From Gammaproteobacteria bacterium (lineage in GTDB: Bacteria; Pseudomonadota; Gammaproteobacteria; Steroidobacterales; Steroidobacteraceae): a DNA stretch of 64,000 bases. Location: NCBI GenBank assembly GCA_021323735.1, contig JAJPKM010000006.1:82679-146678 (forward strand), given 5' to 3'. Both the position numbers and the translations under genes were made by a program. Below the pieces are notes generated by a model. It was not told the origin of the DNA, made no database searches, and worked only from the letters and a program-made list of their open reading frames with translations. Numbering within the stretch: the stretch's first letter is position 1; every line of letters begins with the position of its first letter. This document shows positions 17,243-26,207 of this stretch, piece after piece.

Positions 17243-18097
17243 ATGGATCAGCTCCTCGAAGACCTGATCAAGGTAATGACCCTCGAGCGGCTCGAGATCA
17301 ATTTGTTTCGCGGGCAGAGCCGCGACATCGGCAGTCCGCAGGTTTTCGGCGGTCAAGTCTTGGGCCAAGCCCTGGTGGCCGCGACCGCGACCGTGGAAAA
17401 TCGCGCGGTACATTCGCTGCATGCCTATTTTCTACGGCGCGGCGACTTCAACTCCCCCATCGTCTACGAAGTGGATCGCGCTTGGGACGGCAAGCATTTC
17501 GCGACGCGCCGGGTGGTCGCCATCCAGCACGGCCAGCAGATATTCAACATGTCGGCGTCGTTCCAAACGCCTGAGGCCGGCCTGGATCACCAGATTCCCA
17601 TGCCCGACGTGCCGCAGCCGGAAGCCCTGCCCAATCTCGAGCATTATCTGGCGGGTCTGCCGAATCTGCCTCCGATTCTCTTGAAGGTGCTGGATCAGAA
17701 GCGTCCTTTTGAATTCAAACCGGTCGAGCCGCCGAACTTCGTGCGCCCGGTGAAGGCGCCGCCCCTGAAATTTGTCTGGATCCGCGCGGTCGATACCCTG
17801 CCGGACGATGAAGCCCTGCATCGCTGCCTCTTGGCTTATGCTTCGGATTTCCAGCTGCTCGACACCGCGCTCAAGCCGCATGGGCTGTCCATGGCCAGAG
17901 ATAAGATGACGATCGCGAGCATCGATCATGCGATGTGGTTTCACCGCAGCGTCCGGGTCGACGACTGGTTGCTGTACGCCATGGACAGTCCGAGCGCCTC
18001 CGGCGCCCGCGGCTTCACCCGCGGCAGCGTGTTCGCGCGCGATGGCCGCTTGGTCGCCAGCGTCTCACAGGAAGGACTGATCCGAGTGAAGTCCTGA
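17243..18097 (+). CDS. tesB: Acyl-CoA thioesterase II
   Basis: The 284-residue product has the two hot-dog domains of TesB: FGGQVLGQALVAATATV and HSLHAYFLRRGDFNSPIVYEVDR in the first, ASDFQLLDTALKPHG, SIDHAMWFHR and SQEGLIR in the second, including the Asp and Gln of the catalytic network. It hydrolyses medium- and long-chain acyl-CoA. The ATG at 17243 is the family start (MDQLLEDLIKVMTLE); the open frame extends far upstream inside the reductase gene but that part is a shadow. It overlaps the next gene by one base. Confidence 0.93.
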   Translation: MDQLLEDLIKVMTLERLEINLFRGQSRDIGSPQVFGGQVLGQALVAATATVENRAVHSLHAYFLRRGDFNSPIVYEVDRAWDGKHFATRRVVAIQHGQQIFNMSASFQTPEAGLDHQIPMPDVPQPEALPNLEHYLAGLPNLPPILLKVLDQKRPFEFKPVEPPNFVRPVKAPPLKFVWIRAVDTLPDDEALHRCLLAYASDFQLLDTALKPHGLSMARDKMTIASIDHAMWFHRSVRVDDWLLYAMDSPSASGARGFTRGSVFARDGRLVASVSQEGLIRVKS

Positions 18098-18261
18098 TGC
18101 TCCGGGGCCTGATCATCTTCGTGGTGGTGATCGCCGTGTTGGTGGGCGGATTGCTGGCTCTACGCAGCACCCGACGTTTGGGCATGCCGAGCGACGATGT
18201 CTTGAAGCGTGCCGCGGATCGCGCACGCAAGCAGTCAGCCAAAGACGAAGCCGAAAGATAG
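18097..18261 (+). CDS. Small DUF2897-like membrane protein, 54 aa
   Basis: The ATG at 18097 overlaps the tesB stop (TGATG). The 54 residues consist of one membrane segment (RGLIIFVVVIAVLVGGLLAL), a short basic linker and a charged tail (DVLKRAADRARKQSAKDEAER). This matches the pattern of DUF2897 proteins, whose function is unknown. Coupling to tesB is the only context. It is easily missed because a longer spurious frame covers it. Confidence 0.75.
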   Translation: MLRGLIIFVVVIAVLVGGLLALRSTRRLGMPSDDVLKRAADRARKQSAKDEAER

Positions 18262-18309
18262 CCAGGCTCTGGCCTGCGGGAAAAACTTGCGACGCGATGC
18301 CATACTGCC

Positions 18310-18873
18310 TCACCGCAGCGTTGCCTTCGAGTCCTCCCACACCGCCCGCGGCAGCGTGAACAAATGGCAGTCCCACCAGCGGTTCTTCGCGCGCCGATGC
18401 CTGCGGTATACCGCTTCCCAGCGCATGCCGACTTTCTCGAGCACTCGGATCGACGCGGCGTTGTTGACATCGACGGTGGAAATCACCCGCTCGGCGCGCA
18501 GCTCGGAGAATGCCGCATCGATCAAGGCCAGGGCGATTTCGGTGGCGTAGCCATGGCCCCACTGTTCGACACCCAGCATGTAGCCTAGGTCCACGACCTT
18601 GGCCTCGATCAAGGACAGGTCGCAGGCGCCGATCAGCCGCGCCGTGGCGATCTCCTCCACGGCGAGTTCGAATCGCGTGCGTGGACGTTCGCGCTGCGAA
18701 GCCAACAATTCCGCCAAATAGTCGGCGCAACTCTCCTCGTCGCGCGGACCGAAAAAAAGATAGCGGGTGACCCTGGGATCCGACGAGTAGGCGTGGACGG
18801 CCGCGAGATCCGTGGCGACGAATTCGCGCAGATTCAAGCGTGCCGTGCGGACCGGCACGGTCAGTTTGCGCAC
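18310..18873 (-). CDS. GNAT acetyltransferase, RimJ/RimL type
   Basis: The 187-residue protein has the RimJ/RimL layout: TARLNLREFVATDLAAVHAY at the start, GYMLGVEQWGHGYATEIALAL as the acetyl-CoA loop region, and NNAASIRVLEKVGMRWEAVYRRH at the end. It should acetylate an N-terminal amino group of a protein or a small-molecule amine. Its start overlaps the end of the FAD oxidoreductase gene by 13 bases, so it is the second gene of that unit. Substrate unknown. Confidence 0.88.
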   Translation of the reverse strand: MRKLTVPVRTARLNLREFVATDLAAVHAYSSDPRVTRYLFFGPRDEESCADYLAELLASQRERPRTRFELAVEEIATARLIGACDLSLIEAKVVDLGYMLGVEQWGHGYATEIALALIDAAFSELRAERVISTVDVNNAASIRVLEKVGMRWEAVYRRHRRAKNRWWDCHLFTLPRAVWEDSKATLR

Positions 18874-20291
18874 AGCACCTTGCCCGGATTCATGATGCCC
18901 TTCGGATCGAGCGCCTTCTTCAAGAGATGCATGACGTGCAGTTCCACCGGATCTGCGCGGCGCGCCAGTTCCGCCGCCTTGAGCCGGCCGATACCATGTT
19001 CGGCGCTGATACTGCCGCCCAAGCTTTCCACCAGGTCGAACATCGCGCGCTCGAGAGCGTGCGTGCGTCCGGTAAACGCCGCCAAATCCGTGCCTGGCTT
19101 TTGACTGACGTTGAAATGCAAGTTGCCGTCGCCTGCGTGTCCGTAGGAAACCACGTCGCCCTCGGGGGCCAATTGCTCGATCAGCGTAGTGCCTCTCTCG
19201 ATCAGTGCGGGGATCGCGGACACCGGAACGGATACGTCATGCTTGATGCTTGCGCCGTGGCGGCGTTGCGCCTCGGGTACGGATTCGCGCAATTTCCACA
19301 TGGCCTGTGCCTGGGCGAGCGAGGAGGCCAGCATGGCATCTTGCACGGCGCCGGCCGCGGCGGCCTCCTCCAGCTCCCGGGTCAGCAGGGCGGTGAGATT
19401 TTGATGCGGATTGGGCGAGCCTAACTCGATGAGCAGGTACCAGGCGCAATCGAAGTCCAGCGGGTTCGCAACGCCCGGCACGTACTGCACGGTCATTTGC
19501 ACGGCGATTCTCGGCATGAGCTCGCAGGAACTTACCTGATCGCCCGCCGCGCCGCGCAGCCGCGCGAGCAGCTCGAGCGCCCGGCCGGGTGAGTCGATGC
19601 CGACCAGCGCGGTGGCCGTGTCGGCCGGCACCGGAAACAGTTTCAAGGATGCCGCCGTGATCAACCCCAAAGTCCCTTCGGCGCCGATGAACAGAGATTT
19701 CACGTCGTAGCCGGTGTTGTCCTTGCGCAGGCTCTTGAGCGCTGAAACCACCTGCCCATCCGCCAGCACCACCTCCAAGCCCAACACCAGATCGCGCATC
19801 ATTCCGTAGCGCAGCACGGCCGTGCCGCCGGCATTGGTCGACAAATTGCCGCCGATTTGCGCCGTGCCTTCTGATCCTAAGCTCAAAGGAAACAAGCGAT
19901 TCGCGTCGCGAGCGGCGGCTTGAGCGCCGGCCAGCGTGCAGCCGGCTTCGACGATCATCGAATAGTTGGCAGCATCGACATGCCGCACGCGGTTCAAGCG
20001 CTGCATCGACACCACGATTTGCGAACCGCTCTCATCCGGGGTGGCACCCCCGCAATAGCTGGTATTGCCGCCATGCGGCACTACGGCGACTTCTTCGCGA
20101 TGACAGATGGTCATGATACCGGCGACCTGCTCGACGCTGCGGGGCCGTAGCACCAAGGGCGTTGCGCCCCGGTACAGATGCCGAAAATCGCTTAAGTAAG
20201 GAGCCACGTCGCCGGCCGAGTCGAGCCAATCGCCGGGGGCCACTGCGGCCTTGAGTTGCGCGAGCGTCGCAGGACTAGGCGGGCGAGGCAT
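18861..20291 (-). CDS. FAD-linked D-2-hydroxyacid dehydrogenase (D2HGDH/glycolate oxidase GlcD-like)
   Basis: The 476-residue protein has a PCMH-type FAD-binding domain (VVPHGGNTSYCGGATPDESG, GTAQIGGNLSTNAGGTAVLRYG) and the C-terminal FAD-linked oxidase domain with GDGNLHFNV and ISAEHGIGRLK. It is closest to D-2-hydroxyglutarate or D-lactate dehydrogenases of this superfamily, which oxidise D-2-hydroxyacids and pass electrons to a quinone or flavoprotein. The ATG at 20291 starts the recognisable protein; a 56-residue upstream extension lies in the spacer and desaturase end and is not credible. It lies downstream of the desaturase on the same strand. Confidence 0.9.
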   Translation of the reverse strand: MPRPPSPATLAQLKAAVAPGDWLDSAGDVAPYLSDFRHLYRGATPLVLRPRSVEQVAGIMTICHREEVAVVPHGGNTSYCGGATPDESGSQIVVSMQRLNRVRHVDAANYSMIVEAGCTLAGAQAAARDANRLFPLSLGSEGTAQIGGNLSTNAGGTAVLRYGMMRDLVLGLEVVLADGQVVSALKSLRKDNTGYDVKSLFIGAEGTLGLITAASLKLFPVPADTATALVGIDSPGRALELLARLRGAAGDQVSSCELMPRIAVQMTVQYVPGVANPLDFDCAWYLLIELGSPNPHQNLTALLTRELEEAAAAGAVQDAMLASSLAQAQAMWKLRESVPEAQRRHGASIKHDVSVPVSAIPALIERGTTLIEQLAPEGDVVSYGHAGDGNLHFNVSQKPGTDLAAFTGRTHALERAMFDLVESLGGSISAEHGIGRLKAAELARRADPVELHVMHLLKKALDPKGIMNPGKVLCAN

Positions 20292-20344
20292 GGACTTGGA
20301 CCATTGGCGTGGTGGGAAGGAGTCTGGCGAATACTTGAGGCGGG

Positions 20345-21325
20345 CTATAGGCGTTTGGTGCCGCCGTCTCGGACCGACCCCGGCACGGGCTTCAAGTCCC
20401 AGATCAGCCCGAAAAATGCCATCAGCTTCAGCAAGTAGAAGGTGGCGTCGAATTCCCACCAGTAGAAGCCCTGGCGCGCCGAGGCGGGGTAATGATGGTG
20501 GTTGTTATGCCAACCCTCGCCCAGGGTAATGATCGCGAGCCACGGGTTGTTGCGGCTGGAATCGCCGGTCTTGTAGCGTTGCCGGCCGAACACGTGGGAG
20601 AGTGAGTTGATGGTGTACGTGCCGTGGTACAGCAGCACGGTCGAAACGAAAAAGCCCCAGACCAGCATTTGCCAGCCACTGGTATGAAGTCCTGGTGCGA
20701 CATGCTTCAAGAGCACGCCGAGCAGAAAAACGCTCACGCCCAAGACAGTGGGCACCACCACATCGAAGCGATCCAAGAAGCGCAGTTCCGGATACTTGAG
20801 CAGATCCTTCACCCGCGACAGGTCCGCCGCGAAGTGCCCATGGGACATGAACCATCCCATGTGGCTCCAGAAGAACCCGTGCTGCACCGGAGAGTGCACA
20901 TCCTCCGGCTTGTCCGAATACACATGGTGGTGCCGATGATGGGCGGCCCACCAAATCGGGCCGCGCTGGACGGCCGATGCGCCCAGCATGCCGAATACGA
21001 ACTGCCCGACGCGCGAAGTTTTGAAGGAGCGATGGGAGAAGTAACGATGGTAGAAACCCGTGATGGCGAACATGCGCAGCAAGTACATCACGACAGTGAC
21101 CGCCAGGGCAGCCCAGCTGAAGCCCACCCAGATCACCGCCAGGCAGACCGCATGCATCAGCAGAAACGGCAGCGAGCGAGCCCAGTCGATGCGGCGTCCC
21201 GAATCGAGCAGCTTGGGCTCGCGTGGCTGATCCGTAAGGTCGCTGGCACCGAACCACTTCGAGAGTTCGCGGCCGACGCGTACGGCGGCGGGGGGGTCGA
21301 TCACGAGTTCATCTTCCTGCGTCAT
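20345..21325 (-). CDS. Acyl-CoA (stearoyl-CoA type) delta-9 fatty acid desaturase
   Basis: The 326-residue integral membrane protein carries the three histidine boxes of the DesC/SCD family, HRYFSH, HRHHH and HNNHHH, within FHRYFSHRSF, AAHHRHHHVYSD and EGWHNNHHHYP. About four membrane segments are visible. It introduces a cis double bond into saturated acyl chains using a di-iron centre, O2 and an electron donor; a ferredoxin-NADP reductase is coded 4 kb away. Its start overlaps the htpX stop by four bases, so membrane lipid and membrane proteolysis functions appear translationally coupled. Confidence 0.92.
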   Translation of the reverse strand: MTQEDELVIDPPAAVRVGRELSKWFGASDLTDQPREPKLLDSGRRIDWARSLPFLLMHAVCLAVIWVGFSWAALAVTVVMYLLRMFAITGFYHRYFSHRSFKTSRVGQFVFGMLGASAVQRGPIWWAAHHRHHHVYSDKPEDVHSPVQHGFFWSHMGWFMSHGHFAADLSRVKDLLKYPELRFLDRFDVVVPTVLGVSVFLLGVLLKHVAPGLHTSGWQMLVWGFFVSTVLLYHGTYTINSLSHVFGRQRYKTGDSSRNNPWLAIITLGEGWHNNHHHYPASARQGFYWWEFDATFYLLKLMAFFGLIWDLKPVPGSVRDGGTKRL

Positions 21326-22206
21326 ATGATTCTCGAGCCCTCGAGTGCGGCGATTCGCTCATCCAGCGGCGGGTGAGTCATGAACAACCGCATGATTCCC
21401 GTCGGGCTGCCGGTATTGATACCGAAAGCCTGCATCTGCGGCGGCATCGGCTGACCGTGGCTGCGCTTCAACATCTGCAGCGCAGCGATCATGTTGGCGC
21501 TGCCGGCGAGGTCCGCGCCGCCCCGATCGGCTCGAAACTCGCGCCGCCGCGAATACCAGCACACGATCACACTGGCGAGTATGCCTAGGACAAACTGCGC
21601 TACCATGGTGGTCAGGAAAAAGCCGATACCCGAATCCTGCCTGTCGTTGCGCAGCAGCGCTCGATCGACGATGCCGCCGATGATGCGCGCCAGAAAGATC
21701 ACGAACGTATTCAGCACCCCTTGCAAAAGGGCGAGGGTAACCATATCACCATTTACGACGTGCGTGATTTCGTGACCGAGCACCGCCTCGACCTGCGTGC
21801 GCGACAGGCTGCGCAGAAGCCCGCTGCTGACGGCCACAAGGGCTGCGTTGCGGCGCGCGCCGGTGGCGAAGGCATTCATTTCCTCGGCGTCGAATATGCC
21901 GACTTCGGGCATGCCGATGCGGGCCTGGTCCGCCAATCGTTTGACCGTGCCGACCAACCAGCGCTCCAATTCGGTTTCGGCGCTTTGGATCACCCGCACA
22001 CCCATCACTCGCTTTGTGGTCCACTTCGATAGCGCCAGCGATATGAGAGAGCCGCCGAAGCCGAAGATGGCTGCAAAAACCAGCAAGCTGCCGGTTCCGC
22101 CCCGCATCAAGTGCACGCCGAATACGCTCTCGACGATGAACAGCACCAGGCTGAGCAGGGCCAGAACGGCCAGATTCGTGACGATGAACAGAAAAATACG
22201 TTTCAT
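21322..22206 (-). CDS. htpX: Membrane metalloprotease HtpX
   Basis: The 294-residue protein has the HtpX layout: two N-terminal membrane segments, the zinc motif GHEITH (His145, Glu146, His149), two further segments near 160-215 and the third zinc ligand region EFRADRGGADLAG. It degrades misfolded inner membrane proteins together with FtsH and is normally induced by envelope or heat stress. The ATG at 22206 gives the family N-terminus MKRIFLFIVTNLAVL. Its spacer (22207-22461) is shared with the divergent cbpA gene, a sensible place for stress promoters, though I cannot fix the elements. Confidence 0.95.
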   Translation of the reverse strand: MKRIFLFIVTNLAVLALLSLVLFIVESVFGVHLMRGGTGSLLVFAAIFGFGGSLISLALSKWTTKRVMGVRVIQSAETELERWLVGTVKRLADQARIGMPEVGIFDAEEMNAFATGARRNAALVAVSSGLLRSLSRTQVEAVLGHEITHVVNGDMVTLALLQGVLNTFVIFLARIIGGIVDRALLRNDRQDSGIGFFLTTMVAQFVLGILASVIVCWYSRRREFRADRGGADLAGSANMIAALQMLKRSHGQPMPPQMQAFGINTGSPTGIMRLFMTHPPLDERIAALEGSRII

Positions 22207-22461
22207 GGGGGCTTTAGATCGGGAAAAAGGACGCAATAAACGCACGCAATATGGTAACGCCGTAACCTCATGGTCGGGACGTTGCCGTTCAATTTCAAGC
22301 AATTCAGCGCGGGCGGCTATATTCGATGCGAGTTGGCAGTCCGCCTCATGAGCCGGGTGGGGATCGGCCTCATGCGAGGGTCGCGGTCCGGTCCGCCTAT
22401 GACCTGTCGGCTGATTATGGGATATTGCTGTAAAATCAAGGGTTAACGTTTTCAGGTAGGT

Positions 22462-23331
22462 ATGCAATACAGGGATTATTACGAGATTCTCGGGGTCACT
22501 CGCGGGGCCGATGCCGACGAGGTGAAGCGCGCCTACCGCAAGCTGGCGCGCAAGTATCACCCAGACGTCAGCAAAGAGAAGAACGCCGAAGACAAATTCA
22601 AGGAGGTCCAGGAGGCCTACGAGGTGCTGCGCGATGCCGAAAAGCGCGCCGCCTACGACCAACTGGGCCGTAATTTCCGCAATGGCCAGCAATTTCGGCC
22701 GCCACCCGATTGGTCGCAACGATTCGGGTCGTCCGGTGGCCAGCGCTTTTCCGATCTCAACGGCTTCAGCGATTTCTTCTCCAGTCTTTTCGGCGGAGCG
22801 GGCATGGGCCCCGGACAGCATGAGGAATCAGAGGCCGGCCACCTGGATGTCACGGTGGAGGAGGCTTTTGGTGGGACCAAGCGTCGCGTGACGCTGAACG
22901 AAAGCGGCCGGCTTCGCCAAGTTGACGTGCAGATTCCTGCCGGCGTGACGGAAGGCCAATCGCTGCGAATACCCGGGGTGGGTGGCCGCAATTCATTACT
23001 CCTGAAAATTCGCCTTCGAGAGCATCATCTTTACGACGTGGTAGGCAGGGATGTGCAGATCGAGTTGCCTCTGGCCCCGTGGGAAGCCGCCCTGGGGGCC
23101 AAGGTGGCCGTTCCCACGCTCGGCGGCACGGTCGAATTGACGGTGCCTGCCGGTGCGCAGTCGGGGCAGAAGCTGCGTCTGCGAGGCAGGGGGCTTCCCG
23201 GTACGCCCAGCGGCGATCAGATCGTGACCATCAAACTGGTCGCGCCGGCGGCGCACACACCGGCGGCCAAGGAGGCTTACGAGCGGATGAAACGCGACTT
23301 ACAATTCGATCCACGCGCCGACTGGCCGTAA
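22462..23331 (+). CDS. cbpA: DnaJ-class co-chaperone CbpA
   Basis: The 289-residue protein has an N-terminal J domain with HPD (YHPDVSK, residues 33-39), a Gly/Phe-rich linker ([14 protein letters not shown]) and the two C-terminal peptide-binding domains of CbpA ([38 protein letters not shown]). The zinc finger of DnaJ is absent. CbpA is a DnaK cofactor in stationary phase and stress and can bind curved DNA; the usual modulator cbpM is not next to it. The ribosome site is AGGTAGG before the ATG. Confidence 0.93.
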   Translation: MQYRDYYEILGVTRGADADEVKRAYRKLARKYHPDVSKEKNAEDKFKEVQEAYEVLRDAEKRAAYDQLGRNFRNGQQFRPPPDWSQRFGSSGGQRFSDLNGFSDFFSSLFGGAGMGPGQHEESEAGHLDVTVEEAFGGTKRRVTLNESGRLRQVDVQIPAGVTEGQSLRIPGVGGRNSLLLKIRLREHHLYDVVGRDVQIELPLAPWEAALGAKVAVPTLGGTVELTVPAGAQSGQKLRLRGRGLPGTPSGDQIVTIKLVAPAAHTPAAKEAYERMKRDLQFDPRADWP

Positions 23332-23339
23332 CGGGGGCT

Positions 23340-23402
23340 GGCCCGTGACGCATGGGCCGTGTCGCATGGGCCGTGACCTATGGGTGGCATGGGCCATACC
23401 AT
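23340..23402 (+). repeat. Degenerate 14-base tandem repeat after cbpA
   Basis: Three units near GGGCCGTGACGCAT stand head to tail at 23340-23353, 23354-23367 and 23368-23381, followed by shortened partial units to 23402. It fills most of the spacer between cbpA and iorA and codes for nothing convincing. Confidence 0.7.
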
Positions 23403-23443
23403 AAGGTGCAAGATTTGCGGGCCGTTCATTCGAGGGGGTTAGG

Positions 23444-23929
23444 TTGCAGTACACGATACGGGTCAACGGGAAAGCGCGTGCGATCGAGGCCGATCCGCAG
23501 ATGCCGCTGCTCTGGGTGCTGCGCGATTTGCTCGATCTGAAGGGCACCAAATTTGGCTGCGGCAGGAGCTTTTGCGGCGCCTGCACCGTTCATCTCGATG
23601 GCGCCGCCGTGCGCTCCTGCGTGACGCCGGTATCGTCGGTGGGCGCCGCATCGATTACCACGATCGAGGCGGTGGCCGGCACGCCGGCGGGCAAGGCCGT
23701 GCAAAACGCCTGGCTCGAGGCCGATGTCGTGCAATGCGGCTACTGCCAAGCCGGGCAGATCATGTCCGCCAGCGCCTTGCTGGCGAAGAATCCCAAGCCC
23801 AGCGACGCGGATATCGATCAGGCCATGTCGGGCAACATTTGCCGCTGCGCCACGTACACGCGAATTCGCGCCGCCATCAAGCAGGCCGCCGGGATGCCGG
23901 CCGCCGATAGCCGCGATACGCTCCGATGA
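23444..23929 (+). CDS. iorA: Isoquinoline 1-oxidoreductase-type (2Fe-2S) subunit
   Basis: The 161-residue protein is the small iron-sulfur subunit of a molybdenum hydroxylase. The plant-type cluster ligands are in [16 protein letters not shown] with a later Cys, and the second cluster in [10 protein letters not shown] and [11 protein letters not shown]. It passes electrons from the molybdenum site outward. The start is TTG at 23444 after a GAGGGGGTTAGG stretch. It overlaps the large subunit gene by four bases (ATGA). Length fits IorA rather than xanthine dehydrogenase XdhA, which also carries FAD. Confidence 0.9.
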   Translation: MQYTIRVNGKARAIEADPQMPLLWVLRDLLDLKGTKFGCGRSFCGACTVHLDGAAVRSCVTPVSSVGAASITTIEAVAGTPAGKAVQNAWLEADVVQCGYCQAGQIMSASALLAKNPKPSDADIDQAMSGNICRCATYTRIRAAIKQAAGMPAADSRDTLR

Positions 23930-26154
23930 GGCACATCGATGAAGCACACCGCAGAAGCGCGTCGATGAATCGCACCGACAATCCAGCGCTGTCGGCCGTG
24001 GCGGAATCGCGGCGTGCCTTTCTTCGGGCCGGCATTGCCGTGGGCGGCGGACTGCTGCTCGATTTCTCCCTGCCACAGTCTTTGAGCGCCGCCGATTCAA
24101 CGATCGAGAGCACGCTCAATGCCTTCGTTCAGGTGTCGAACGAGGGTGTAGTCACCATCGTTTCCAAGAATCCGGAAATCGGCCAAGGCATCAAGACCAT
24201 GCTGCCCATGCTGATCGCAGAGGAACTGGATGTGGACTGGGGCGATGTTCGCATCGAGCAGGCACTCAGCGATCCTGCGAAATACGGCGCGCAATTTGCC
24301 GGCGGCAGCCGGGCAACGCCGCTGAATTGGGATGCGCTGCGCCGAGTCGGCGCGGCAGGGCGGCAGATGCTCATGAGCGCCGCGGCGCAAGGTTGGGGTG
24401 TGCCCCTGTCCGAGTGCGAAACCGCCTCCGGCCGTGTGCTGCATGTGCCCACTCGCCGTTCGTTGACCTACGGGCGCTTGGCCGCGAAGGCCGCGATGCT
24501 GCCGGCGCCGGATTTGGCGCAGGTGCCGCTCAAGGATCCTAAGGATTTCAAGATCATCGGCAAGTCGCATGGCGGCATCGACAGTCCGCTGGTAGTGACG
24601 GGGAAGCCCTTGTTCGGCATCGACGTGAGCGTGCCGGGCATGCTGTATGCGGTGTTCGTGAAATCGCCGGTGTTCGGCGGGACGGCGGTATCGGCCAACC
24701 TGGAGGCGGTGAAGTCGCAACCCGGTGTGCGGGATGCCTTCATCGTGAACGGCAGCCCGGTCTTCAATGGTCTCGCCAGCGGAGTGGCCATCGTCGGCAC
24801 GAACTGGTGGCTCATCGACAAGGCCCGCGAGGCCTTGGAGGTCAAGTGGGAGAAGGGCGCAACCTCAACGCAGAGTACGGTAGGCTTCGCCGCCCAGGCC
24901 GCGCAGATTTCGACCCAGCCAGCCGCAACGACATTGGTCCGCGATGGCGACGTCGCTGAAGCGCTGGCGCGATCGGCGCAAAGACTGGAAGCCGGGTACA
25001 GCTATCCCTTCCTGTCGCACGCCACCTTGGAACCCCAGAATTGCACGGCACATGTCCGCGCAGGAAAGGCGGAGATTTGGGCGCCGACCCAGAATCCCGA
25101 CGCGGGACGGAAAATAGTCGCGAAGACCTTGGGGCTGAGCGATGCGGACATCACCATTCACATGACCCGCTGCGGCGGCGGGTTTGGACGCCGCTTGATG
25201 AATGACTACATGGTCGAGGCGGCATGGATATCGAGGCAAGCGGGTGCGCCGGTCAAGCTGCTGTGGAATCGGCAGGATGATATGCAGCATGATTTCTACC
25301 GTCCCGCCGGATTTCATTTCCTCAAGGCGGGCCTCGATGGCGGGGGACGACTACAGGCCTTCAGCAACCATTTCGTCTCCTTCGGCGAGAACGGCAAGGC
25401 CGTGTCCAGCGCGGATTTGAAGGCCGACGAGTTCCCGGCGAAATTCGTGCCCAACTTGGAATTGGGGATGTCGTTGATGCCCTTGGGGGTGCCCACCGGA
25501 CCCTTGCGGGCACCCGGCAGCAACGCTCTGGCGTTCGTATTCCAGTCGTTCATCGATGAAATTGCCCACGCGGCCGGCCAGGATCCCCTGCAATACCGTA
25601 TCGATCTTCTGGGCGAGCGCCGCCAAGTCGGCACCTTCGATACCGGCCGCATGATCGATGTGCTGAAGCTGGTCCGCGAAAAATCGGGCTGGGGCAGACG
25701 CACACCGCCCAAAGGGTCCGGCATGGGGGTCGCGTTTTATTTCAGTCATCTGGGATACTTCGCCGAAGTAGTCCACGCGAGCTTAGGAAAGGATGCCAGG
25801 ATCACCGTGGACAAGGTGTGGGTGGCCGGCGATGTCGGCAGCCAGATCATCAACCCGACAGGGGCCGAGAACCAGGTCCAGGGTGCCGCGCTCGACGGCA
25901 TAGGCGAAGCGCTGGGGCAGGCGATCACCCTCGACGGCGGCCGGGTCATGCAAAGCAACTTCCACGATTTCCCCCTGCTGCGCATGAAGCAGGCGCCGCC
26001 GGTCGAGGTGCATTTTCTGAAGACCGAGTTCCCGCCCACGGGACTCGGCGAACCGGCGCTGCCGCCCGTGATTCCGGCGCTGTGCAACGCACTGTTCGCG
26101 GCCACGGGCGTGAGGATTCGCAGCCTGCCGATCGATCCCAAGCTCCTGGCTTGA
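23926..26154 (+). CDS. iorB: Isoquinoline 1-oxidoreductase-type molybdopterin-binding large subunit
   Basis: The 742-residue subunit has a twin-arginine signal ([20 protein letters not shown], residues 27-46), so the enzyme is exported folded with its cofactor. Molybdopterin-binding blocks include [26 protein letters not shown] and the C-terminal [14 protein letters not shown], where the Glu after GLG is the expected catalytic base. Members hydroxylate N-heterocycles or oxidise aldehydes; the substrate cannot be told. No FAD subunit or cytochrome subunit is adjacent. The cofactor operon lies 25 kb to the right. htpG follows after 53 bases. Confidence 0.92.
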   Translation: MRHIDEAHRRSASMNRTDNPALSAVAESRRAFLRAGIAVGGGLLLDFSLPQSLSAADSTIESTLNAFVQVSNEGVVTIVSKNPEIGQGIKTMLPMLIAEELDVDWGDVRIEQALSDPAKYGAQFAGGSRATPLNWDALRRVGAAGRQMLMSAAAQGWGVPLSECETASGRVLHVPTRRSLTYGRLAAKAAMLPAPDLAQVPLKDPKDFKIIGKSHGGIDSPLVVTGKPLFGIDVSVPGMLYAVFVKSPVFGGTAVSANLEAVKSQPGVRDAFIVNGSPVFNGLASGVAIVGTNWWLIDKAREALEVKWEKGATSTQSTVGFAAQAAQISTQPAATTLVRDGDVAEALARSAQRLEAGYSYPFLSHATLEPQNCTAHVRAGKAEIWAPTQNPDAGRKIVAKTLGLSDADITIHMTRCGGGFGRRLMNDYMVEAAWISRQAGAPVKLLWNRQDDMQHDFYRPAGFHFLKAGLDGGGRLQAFSNHFVSFGENGKAVSSADLKADEFPAKFVPNLELGMSLMPLGVPTGPLRAPGSNALAFVFQSFIDEIAHAAGQDPLQYRIDLLGERRQVGTFDTGRMIDVLKLVREKSGWGRRTPPKGSGMGVAFYFSHLGYFAEVVHASLGKDARITVDKVWVAGDVGSQIINPTGAENQVQGAALDGIGEALGQAITLDGGRVMQSNFHDFPLLRMKQAPPVEVHFLKTEFPPTGLGEPALPPVIPALCNALFAATGVRIRSLPIDPKLLA

Positions 26155-26207
26155 AACATCGGCGGGCGGCCCCACCTCAAGGCCGATCCACTACCCAAGT
26201 TAAGGCC

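Noticed and set aside
22207..22461. Heat-shock sigma-32 promoter in the htpX/cbpA spacer
   Set aside because: No pair of elements at proper spacing matched well enough to place it, though the gene pair makes one plausible.
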